DNA of 11,832 bases, taken from positions 1 through 11,832 of the forward strand of contig CAZLZO010000042.1 in assembly GCA_964564025.1 (NCBI GenBank). Reading direction: 5' to 3'. A model generated the notes under the pieces. That model worked only from the letters and a program-made list of their open reading frames with translations. It searched no databases and had not been told where the DNA came from. This document shows positions 6,681 through 11,832 of this stretch, one piece after another (the first letter of the stretch is position 1; the number at the start of each line of letters is the position of its first letter). This DNA is from DRYM01 sp964564025 (lineage in GTDB: Archaea > Thermoproteota > Thermoprotei_A > EX4484-217-1). The translations under genes and the position numbers were made by a program.

Positions 6681-6717
6681 GGAAAAATTTATAAATCTTA
6701 TTAGTATAAGTTATAAT
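6681..6717. promoter_or_regulatory. Two-way promoter between tnpB operon and GC-rich RNA
   Basis: GGAAAAATTTATAAATC (6681-6697) is a textbook BRE plus TATA on the plus strand, predicting a start near 6718, exactly where the GC-rich segment begins. The TATA core ATTTATAAAT (6687-6696) is symmetric and on the minus strand predicts a start near 6666, at the start codon of the AbrB-like gene. A second TTATAA lies at 6711-6716. Confidence 0.55.
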
Positions 6718-6860
6718 TGATCGCTGGGATGAAACCATGCTTCACCGATGGCTCTGGTTCCTAAGCTATGGAGCTGGGGCCGTAGGTGGGGTGTGGTCAG
6801 ATACCGTGATGAACCGACCTACGGAAACCTAGGAAGACCGTAGGCGGGAAACGGTATAGA
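6718..6860 (+). ncRNA. Candidate guide-type (omega-like) RNA at the right end of the element
   Basis: This GC-rich segment stands out from the AT-rich element and encodes no long protein. It has rich self-complementarity: CCGTAGGT (6780-6787) pairs perfectly with ACCTACGG (6817-6824); the CCTACGG part can instead pair with CCGTAGG (6838-6844); and ACCGT (6837-6841) can pair with ACGGT (6851-6855), a hairpin that ends on the insertion boundary. The last three pairings exclude one another, so the RNA may switch. A strong BRE/TATA lies about 26 bases before its start. A transcript would run out of the element into the DUF488 flank, as TnpB omega RNAs do at their guide end. A short plus-strand frame (6720-6764) ending IAGMKPCFTDGSGS looks to me like a TnpB C-terminal tail, hinting that the RNA came from the 3' end of another tnpB. 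Function and 3' end are inferred. Confidence 0.5.
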
Positions 6861-7070
6861 AGATACATGGAAACAGAAAATTACATGAAAGGAATAGAGA
6901 AATTGCTTGAAATAGTTAAGAAAACTAAAGGTAACGTTGTAATAATGTGTTCAGAAAAACTATGGTTTAAATGTCATCGAAGATTCATTTCAAATACCTT
7001 AGTAAGTAAAGGTTTAACAGTAATTCACATAATAGACTTTTCAAGAACATATGTTCATAAACGTCATTAA
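6861..7070 (+). pseudogene. DUF488-family protein, 3' half
   Basis: This is the C-terminal half of the DUF488 gene that begins at 5160. It reads RYMETENYMKGIEKLLEI, then VVIMCSEKLWFKCHRRFIS with the family's conserved cysteine (MCSE) and CHRR motif, and VIHIIDFS near the end. With the first half it makes about 141 residues, normal for the family. The frame is intact to TAA. An internal ATG at 6867 could in principle start a 67-residue fragment, but no Shine-Dalgarno supports it. It lies downstream of the candidate RNA promoter at 6681-6717, so its first bases may serve as the guide portion of that RNA. Confidence 0.85.
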
Positions 7071-7116
7071 AAATGATTTGGGAACAATTTTATTAAAAAG
7101 TTTAGATATTAAAGAA

Positions 7117-7157
7117 ATACGATATCGTATAAAAAGTATTTAGGTTAGCTTTAATAA
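7117..7157 (+). promoter_or_regulatory. Promoter with 14-bp palindrome before the zinc protein
   Basis: ATACGATATCGTAT (7117-7130) is a perfect palindrome that overlaps the TATA box TATAAAAA (7128-7135). The TATA is about 27 bases from the GTG at 7159, fitting a leaderless or very short-leader transcript. A repressor bound to the palindrome would block TBP; the regulator is unknown. Confidence 0.5.
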
Positions 7158-7158
7158 G

Positions 7159-8190
7159 GTGCCTCCTTTGGCTGAAGCTAATGTTGCCCCCAGGGAGCAT
7201 GAAGAGCTCGTTCTGCTTGCTGAGAAAATTCTCGAAGACCCTGTTTTACTTAAAATACTTGAAATCATGGTTGATGAGAAGGAAATTAAGCCTCTAATAA
7301 GGCTTGAGAAAGGCATAGAGTACCCTGCATTAAAGAACTTTCCTGAATGGTCTGAAAAAATAAGTAAACTCATAAATTTAGACTTTGTGGAAAGAAAAAT
7401 TGTTGATAGAGTTATAGAATGCCCAAAGTGCGGTAGCATACATGTGGGAACTAGATATAAATGTCCATCATGTGGTTCAATAAACATGGTTCGAACAAGC
7501 ATAATACAACATATAACATGCGGTTGTGTAGATACTAAAATAAGGTTTAGAAAAATTAAAGAACATGGTAAAGAGGTTCTTATATGTCCCAACTGCGGTA
7601 TTGAGTTGAGGGAAAAGGATGTTGACTATAGGATTTTAGGAGAAATATTCGAATGTCTTGACTGCGGTAGAAGAGCGGATAGACCAAAAATCGGGTTTGT
7701 TTGCAGAAGCTGCAATCACACGTTCGATATATTAACTGCAAGCTATAAGCCCGTATACATGTTTAAAATAACTAAAAAAGGTATAAACCTTACAGCTTCA
7801 GGGAATTTAGTGAGATCACTAATGTATGTTGCCTTGAGAAAAGCAGGCTTCGATACCGAGGCAAACGTCGAACTTAAGGGGGTTTCCGGAGTTAATCATA
7901 GATTCGACATAGTTATTAAGAGAAACGGAGCACCAGCAGTAAGCATAGACTATAGACCATCATTAGGAGATGAAACGCAAGTAACAGACCTACTCGCACA
8001 CATAGCTAAATACATGGATTTCCCGGGAATACACTATATCTATGTTTCAAACAAAATTTCGGAAAATGTTATTAGAGTAGCTTCAAGCCAGGGAATAAAT
8101 TTAGTTTACGGAGAAAGTATTGAGGAAATAATTAATAACGTATTAAACGTTGTTAGAAATCTTATTTCAAAATCTAAAACCTCACAATAG
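7159..8190 (+). CDS. TackOD1-like zinc-ribbon protein with nuclease-like C-terminal domain
   Basis: A 343-residue protein in three parts. Residues 1-85 are helical and charged. Residues 88-190 hold a row of cysteine pairs (C88/C91, C102/C105, C121/C123, C143/C146, C166/C169, C182/C185) spaced as several zinc ribbons, with QHITCGC and EKDVDYRILGEIFECLDCG as in the thaumarchaeal output domain TackOD1. Residues 205-335 resemble a restriction-endonuclease-like fold: LVRSLMYVALRKAGF, GVSGVNHRFDIVI with D250, and AVSIDYR with D264, where a PD-(D/E)xK enzyme would have ExK; the change to DYR may mean no cutting activity. The start is GTG at 7159 behind a well-placed TATA box. The 3' end overlaps the convergent pilus-type operon by 17 bases. 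The role may be regulatory or tied to that secretion system; this is inference. Confidence 0.72.
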   Translation: MPPLAEANVAPREHEELVLLAEKILEDPVLLKILEIMVDEKEIKPLIRLEKGIEYPALKNFPEWSEKISKLINLDFVERKIVDRVIECPKCGSIHVGTRYKCPSCGSINMVRTSIIQHITCGCVDTKIRFRKIKEHGKEVLICPNCGIELREKDVDYRILGEIFECLDCGRRADRPKIGFVCRSCNHTFDILTASYKPVYMFKITKKGINLTASGNLVRSLMYVALRKAGFDTEANVELKGVSGVNHRFDIVIKRNGAPAVSIDYRPSLGDETQVTDLLAHIAKYMDFPGIHYIYVSNKISENVIRVASSQGINLVYGESIEEIINNVLNVVRNLISKSKTSQ

Positions 8191-9124
8191 TAAGCATTAA
8201 TTGAACTAAATTATCTACAAAATTGTAAAACACCATAACAACACTTAATAACATCGCCATATGCAGTAAGCCTTCAACAGAGTATCCAGATCTTATTTTC
8301 CCTATAGCTATGCTAGAAGGTATTGTAATAAAAATTGTTGTATAGTAAAGAACACCCTTAAGCTGGGTTGGATGTAAAAGTAAAGTGAAGAAGCTTCCAG
8401 TAACACCCCTACTTGAAGCTTCATAAAGAGCGGTATTAAAGAACAGTAAGAAAGCTGATGAAATAAGGAATACGAGGATTGCAGCATAAATTATTGTAAC
8501 ATAAACTTTCATGTTTCTTCTCCTTTCCTCCTCAAAGGCTTGAAGTCTTGAAGCATGAACTGATGCCTCAGTTAAAACTTGTGCTGCTCTACCACCGCTC
8601 TCATGTGCTTCAGCTATAGTTTCAATAAATCTACGGGTAATTATTGTTTGGTCCTTAAATGTTTCACTAAGAGCTCTTGAAACATCGTCACCTAAAGCTA
8701 TTCGTGACAAAACCCTTTCAATAAGTTCATTTAGAGGCCCTAAATTCTTTTCTAACTCTAATTCTAAAGCCTTAGGTACGGTATGTCCAGCTCTCACAAG
8801 CCCCGCTAAGTCATATAGCAATACGGGCATTAAAACTTCGATACGCTTCTTTCGCCTAAAAACTATGTATTTATATGTAGCATAAGGTACCGTAAGAATG
8901 AGGATTAATATCACCAGAAAATTTATGAAATTTATACTGTAGGGAAGAAGTATTGTTATAGGGCCTGAGATGACTAGTACTTCTATATTCTCAAATAATT
9001 TTAAAACGTGAAATGCATACACTACTAAAGCTAACGAAAACATTAGGGAAAACAATAACACAGCTAACTCTACACTTAACCTCTTACATCTCAGTCCCAG
9101 CTTCATCATTCTATACTTTCCCAT
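8174..9124 (-). CDS. Type II/IV secretion platform membrane protein (TadC/FlaJ-like), second
   Basis: A 316-residue membrane protein with the T2SSF fold. Predicted membrane helices lie at about 18-39, 66-87, 206-231, 256-275 and 285-312. The cytoplasmic domain between (about 95-200) holds VLLYDLAGLVRAGHTVPKAL and AEAHESGGRAAQVLTEAS, typical of the F domain that meets the ATPase. It is the last gene of the operon, 20 bases after the other platform protein. ATG at 9122-9124 has GAGG only two bases upstream, so the ATG codons five and six residues later (MMKLG) are possible true starts. The pair of platform proteins with one ATPase resembles archaeal Tad-like or pilus assembly systems. The TAG stop lies inside the end of the convergent zinc protein gene. 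Confidence 0.85.
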   Translation of the reverse strand: MGKYRMMKLGLRCKRLSVELAVLLFSLMFSLALVVYAFHVLKLFENIEVLVISGPITILLPYSINFINFLVILILILTVPYATYKYIVFRRKKRIEVLMPVLLYDLAGLVRAGHTVPKALELELEKNLGPLNELIERVLSRIALGDDVSRALSETFKDQTIITRRFIETIAEAHESGGRAAQVLTEASVHASRLQAFEEERRRNMKVYVTIIYAAILVFLISSAFLLFFNTALYEASSRGVTGSFFTLLLHPTQLKGVLYYTTIFITIPSSIAIGKIRSGYSVEGLLHMAMLLSVVMVFYNFVDNLVQLMLTIVRF

Positions 9125-9144
9125 AACCTCTTCACTTCACGACT

Positions 9145-10029
9145 TTAAGCTGAAATTTTAGATATTAGAGAATCAATCATTATAACTATGATTACAGCTA
9201 ATGCTGGAGTTATTATGAAGTGTATTATGAAAAGTAGCTGCAACGGATCCATTGGAAGCATTCTTCCCCCAAGAGAAGCCATTATCGAAAGCATAATTGT
9301 TAGAACTAAAGGCATAACAACGACTAAACTCACGAACAGTTCCATAAAAACAGACATGGAATTCAATATTTCACGCATTTTCGCCTCACGTGATCTTAGA
9401 ACATTAGTGAGTTCTTGCTCTAAAAACTCACTCAAACCCTTTCCTGTCTCAACTATACCTGCTAAGCTTTTAAGCAATGAGGAATATATTAGTGATGGAG
9501 TATTTCTTGCTTCATCTAAAAGCATTTTAGCTGTATCTACACCTAGAACTGAAATTTTCCTCATCATTCTTACCGCATCATCCTTTATTCCGAAAAGATC
9601 CCCTTTCTCAGCTAATTTAGCTAAAATACTTTCCAAATTTCTACCAGCATATGAGAGAACGGTCATGTACGAAATTATGTAGGGAAGCCTTGTTTCTAAA
9701 GCTTCGAGCCTACTCTTAGCTCTGAAAACGGGAAAGTATATCATTAACGCTAAAACTGTTATTGCTAACGTAAATGATAAAAGAATAGATGCCGCAATGG
9801 AATAAATAATGTTGAGTTTGAGAATTAAAAAATGAATAATAAATGTTAGTGGAAGAGATAGAGTAAAGAATAATAACGTTAAAAACATGGTTAATGCAAT
9901 ATACCTCTTAAAAGACATGCTTATGCCTGAATGTATAAGGTAAGGTTCTAGCCATGAAAGAAATCTATAAAAGTATCGATAAATAGGCGACTTCTTAAAA
10001 ACGCTATAAGCTAAGTGGGAAATACCCAC
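9145..10029 (-). CDS. Type II/IV secretion platform membrane protein (TadB/FlaJ-like), first
   Basis: A 294-residue membrane protein with two N-terminal helices (about 44-70 and 76-99), a cytoplasmic F domain (107-220) and two C-terminal helices (227-252 and 263-288). The cytoplasmic part shows LETRLPYIISYMTVLSYAGR and KSLAGIVETGKGLSEFLEQE, the pattern of TadB/TadC and FlaJ proteins that sit in the membrane and are worked by the ATPase. Its GTG start (10027-10029) is only two bases after the ATPase stop; a strong AAGGAGG lies inside the end of the ATPase gene, about 11 bases upstream of the GTG. It is part of one transcript with the genes on both sides and is expected to form a heteromeric platform with the next protein. 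Confidence 0.87.
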   Translation of the reverse strand: MGISHLAYSVFKKSPIYRYFYRFLSWLEPYLIHSGISMSFKRYIALTMFLTLLFFTLSLPLTFIIHFLILKLNIIYSIAASILLSFTLAITVLALMIYFPVFRAKSRLEALETRLPYIISYMTVLSYAGRNLESILAKLAEKGDLFGIKDDAVRMMRKISVLGVDTAKMLLDEARNTPSLIYSSLLKSLAGIVETGKGLSEFLEQELTNVLRSREAKMREILNSMSVFMELFVSLVVVMPLVLTIMLSIMASLGGRMLPMDPLQLLFIIHFIITPALAVIIVIMIDSLISKISA

Positions 10030-10031
10030 TC

Positions 10032-11639
10032 TTAAAGCAACCTCCTTCTAACTACAGATTCAGCTTCCCTATAAACTTCTTCAGGGTCTCTATAGTAGCT
10101 CCTTATTACCTCAGCTACTTCAGCGAATGATGTTTTATTAGTTGCTTTCATCCATTCTAAAACAACTTTTCTACGCTCAAAATCCTTATAAACATCACTT
10201 AACGGTATTCCTCTATTTGCAGCGATGTGCTCGAAAACGAAACTTCTACCAGAGAACTTCCACGAATCAGTAATGGGATCCCAGGTGTAAACTTCATTAA
10301 GAGTAATCTCTTTCGTCGTAGTTTCTATACCTACAGTTTCTACGATTCTAAGAACACGTCTCTTAAGTTCTCCTTCGCCACGAATCCTGACTCTACCCAT
10401 GTGAACAAATGCTTTAATTAACGGAATAAGTATTCTAGGAATATTCATTGGTTCGTTTTCTAATCTAGAAATTACTGCTTGAACGCTTTCGCCATGTATC
10501 GTAGTTAATCCGCCATGACCCACTGCCATTGCTTGAAAGAAAGTATAGGCTTCTCTCCCCCTTATTTCACCTACAATAATATATTCAGGTCTTTGTCTTA
10601 ACGCACTTTTTAGAAGCTCAAATAGCGTTATGTCTTGTACTCCAGGTTCGAAGCTAGGTCTAACAGTCATAGGGACCCAGTTTTCATGAGCTAATCTTAA
10701 CTCAGGAGTTTCCTCTATAGTAACTATTTTTGCTTCAGGCCTAATCATCATGGCTATCGCGTTTAAAAGAGTTGTTTTTCCGGATGCCATTTGACCTAGA
10801 ACCATAAGGCTCATAACATTATCTAATAATAGCCAAAGGTAAGCAGCTATGTTCGTATCTAATGTATTGAATTTAAGAAGATTCACTATAGTGTATGGTT
10901 CAGCACTATACTTCCTAATCGTGAATGTACTTCCTCTTCTTGAAATTTCCTTTAATGTTAAATGAGCTCTAAAGCCTTCAGGAAGTAAGGGGCCTTCAAC
11001 AATAGGTCTAGCATATGTTATACTTTGACCAGCTCTGAAAGCTAGTCTTCTAATGAAGCTCTCTAGTTCATCAGGGTCTCTAAATATGACATTTGTGGGC
11101 GTCCACTCAAAATCTCTATGATAAACGTAAACTGGAATATTATATCCATCACATACTATGTCTTCAACATAGGGATCCCTGTAGATGGGATCTATTTTAC
11201 CATATCCTATTAAATCTCTTACAATGTAGTATTTTATTTTGTTTAGAGATTGACTGTTAATATTTATTCTATAATCCTCTATTAATGAATCAATTGATTT
11301 ATTTAAAGACTTAACTGCTTCCTCATAGCTTTTAAGTATATGTATTGGAATTCTTACCTCTTCTAAAATTAGTTCCTTAAGTTCACTTAGTATTTCCCTT
11401 TCTTCAACAGTAAGGAAAGGTTCTAGAACATGGTATCTTAAAACACCTTTTTTATCGGTAAGTATCATTATGTAAGCATAAGGTGGATTTACAGAGTAAA
11501 TGTTCTTAACTACGATTTTCTCTTCTTCCACTTCAGGAACTTTAGTGTCCTCCATGACCTTAGCTGCAATTGCAGCATTATTCTTACTAACCGAAGAATT
11601 GCTATTGTTTCTCTTGAAGAACTTACTAATAATTCCCAT
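10032..11639 (-). CDS. Archaeal type II/IV secretion or pilus assembly ATPase (GspE/PilB/FlaI family)
   Basis: A 535-residue AAA-like secretion ATPase. Motifs in order: an N-terminal variable region (1-130), an N-terminal domain with LIGYGKIDPIYRDPYVEDIV (143-162), Walker A GQMASGKTT (282-290), the Asp box VTIEETPEL (306-314), Walker B YIIVGEIRG (353-361) and the His box GHGGLTTIHGES (374-385). The set is complete, so the enzyme is expected to be active. It hydrolyses ATP to drive assembly or retraction of a type IV pilus-like fibre through the two platform proteins encoded just downstream. The ATG at 11637-11639 has AAGGAGT upstream, and that sequence overlaps the stop of the preceding small ORF. 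The long basic, serine/asparagine-rich N-terminus (FFKRNNSNSSVSKNN) is low complexity. The substrate pilin is not in the window. Confidence 0.93.
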   Translation of the reverse strand: MGIISKFFKRNNSNSSVSKNNAAIAAKVMEDTKVPEVEEEKIVVKNIYSVNPPYAYIMILTDKKGVLRYHVLEPFLTVEEREILSELKELILEEVRIPIHILKSYEEAVKSLNKSIDSLIEDYRININSQSLNKIKYYIVRDLIGYGKIDPIYRDPYVEDIVCDGYNIPVYVYHRDFEWTPTNVIFRDPDELESFIRRLAFRAGQSITYARPIVEGPLLPEGFRAHLTLKEISRRGSTFTIRKYSAEPYTIVNLLKFNTLDTNIAAYLWLLLDNVMSLMVLGQMASGKTTLLNAIAMMIRPEAKIVTIEETPELRLAHENWVPMTVRPSFEPGVQDITLFELLKSALRQRPEYIIVGEIRGREAYTFFQAMAVGHGGLTTIHGESVQAVISRLENEPMNIPRILIPLIKAFVHMGRVRIRGEGELKRRVLRIVETVGIETTTKEITLNEVYTWDPITDSWKFSGRSFVFEHIAANRGIPLSDVYKDFERRKVVLEWMKATNKTSFAEVAEVIRSYYRDPEEVYREAESVVRRRLL

Positions 11640-11642
11640 TGT

Positions 11643-11735
11643 TTACTCCTTGATTATTTTTTCTAAGCCAAGTATTTGCCTTACTATACTAAATGTATCT
11701 CTGTAAATTCCTACGTTTAAAAGCTTTATTAGCAT
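11643..11735 (-). CDS. Small ORF, 30 residues, leading the secretion operon
   Basis: A short ORF just before the ATPase gene. ATG at 11733-11735 follows a good Shine-Dalgarno GAGGAG (11745-11750) nine bases upstream, and an in-frame TGA lies just above it, so the start is well defined. It encodes a hydrophobic/amphipathic peptide beginning MLIKLLNVGIYRDTF and ending LGLEKIIKE. Its TAA (11643-11645) is three bases before the ATPase ATG and overlaps the ATPase's own Shine-Dalgarno, so translation of the two is probably coupled. I recognise no family; it could be a small pilus-operon protein or a leader peptide that times ATPase translation. Confidence 0.5.
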   Translation of the reverse strand: MLIKLLNVGIYRDTFSIVRQILGLEKIIKE

Positions 11736-11765
11736 TGAGCGTTTCTCCTCTCACGGTACTTTTAG

Positions 11766-11832
11766 TTAGTTTTCATTACTTCTGATTCCGTGGGGGGAGT
11801 TAGTCCTTGGTGTGGGCTCACCTGCTTCACCC
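11766..11832 (-). other. GC-rich right edge; possible C-terminal CDS fragment or structured RNA
   Basis: From the window edge to TAA at 11766-11768 the minus strand is open and would end GEAGEPTPRTNSPHGIRSNEN. The DNA at 11785-11832 is far richer in GC than the neighbours and can pair GGTG (11816-11819 region) with CACC over a six-base loop. Such Pro/Arg-rich tails over GC-rich hairpins are reminiscent of TnpB C-termini merging with their RNA, but a plain C-terminus of an upstream operon gene or an unrelated RNA fits as well. It cannot be decided without the next sequence. Confidence 0.25.

Larger units (their letters stand above)
5376..6860. mobile_element. TnpB-type (IS200/IS605-like) insertion without tnpA
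   Basis: About 1485 bp of DNA split the DUF488 gene between its GGYR and RYMETE codons. TATAGA occurs on both sides (5370-5375 and 6855-6860); removing the insert and one copy restores GGYRRYMETE in frame, so the ends are known to within six bases. The repeat may be a real target-site repeat or chance ambiguity, since IS605-type elements do not normally duplicate their target. No terminal inverted repeats are evident. Contents, left to right: a short AT-rich end (5376-5413), tnpB (leftward), a small AbrB-like gene, a two-way promoter, and a GC-rich hairpin-rich segment reaching the right end. There is no Y1 transposase or serine recombinase, so movement would need help in trans. Confidence 0.85.

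Noticed and set aside
5376..6860. Terminal inverted repeats of a DDE-type insertion sequence.
   Set aside because: The two ends do not match in inverted orientation and the only protein with a nuclease fold is TnpB-related.
7140..7592. A 150-codon minus-strand frame opposite the zinc protein.
   Set aside because: It is the antisense shadow of a gene with clear zinc ribbons; the peptide has no recognisable domain.
9188..9682. A 164-codon plus-strand frame within the platform protein gene.
   Set aside because: Antisense shadow of a well-supported T2SSF membrane protein.
11746..11762. AAGTACCGTGAGAGGAG resembles a conserved 23S rRNA stretch.
   Set aside because: The match is short and the flanking sequence does not follow 23S rRNA; GAGGAG here is better explained as the ribosome site of the 30-residue ORF.
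1..11832. CRISPR array or tRNA genes.
   Set aside because: No regularly spaced repeats were seen, and none of the three GC-rich islands shows a T-arm and anticodon arm in the right order.

Overview
The window looks like chromosomal DNA from a thermophilic archaeon, probably of the TACK/Thermoproteota side. The evidence is archaeal TATA/BRE promoters a fixed distance from starts, a mix of leaderless and Shine-Dalgarno starts, GTG and TTG start codons, an AT-rich background with sharp GC-rich islands (typical of structured RNAs in AT-rich thermophile genomes), an archaeal pilus-type ATPase with two platform proteins, a TackOD1-like zinc protein, an Ard1-like acetyltransferase and an F420-type luciferase-like gene. 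I cannot name the species.

Layout. 1-281: start of an F420-dependent luciferase-like oxidoreductase, broken by an in-frame TAG. 300-420: divergent promoters and a GC-rich island that is a good candidate for a small structured RNA. 514-1047: a Nudix hydrolase. 1170-1784: two divergent ribbon-helix-helix regulators around an operator-rich spacer. 1825-5084: four leftward genes: a large HD phosphohydrolase, a small unknown protein, a PA14-domain protein without a signal peptide, and an Ard1/RimI-type N-terminal acetyltransferase.

5160-7070 is the most interesting part. A DUF488-family gene is split by an insertion of about 1.49 kb. Its two halves rejoin in frame once the insert and one copy of a flanking TATAGA are removed. 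The insert holds a TnpB-related protein without the usual zinc finger, a 51-residue AbrB-like protein overlapping the start of tnpB by 4 bases, and, on the opposite strand, a GC-rich hairpin-forming segment. That segment has its own promoter and runs to the right boundary of the insert, so its transcript would continue into the flanking gene. This suggests a TnpB element whose guide-type RNA is divergent from tnpB, rather than following it as usual. No tnpA is present.

7159-8190 encodes a cysteine-rich TackOD1-like protein with a nuclease-like C-terminal part. It overlaps tail to tail the leftward operon 11735-8174: a 30-residue small ORF, a secretion/pilus ATPase and two TadC/FlaJ-type membrane proteins. 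No pilin is seen in the window. The right edge holds another GC-rich stretch with a possible C-terminal coding fragment that runs off the window.
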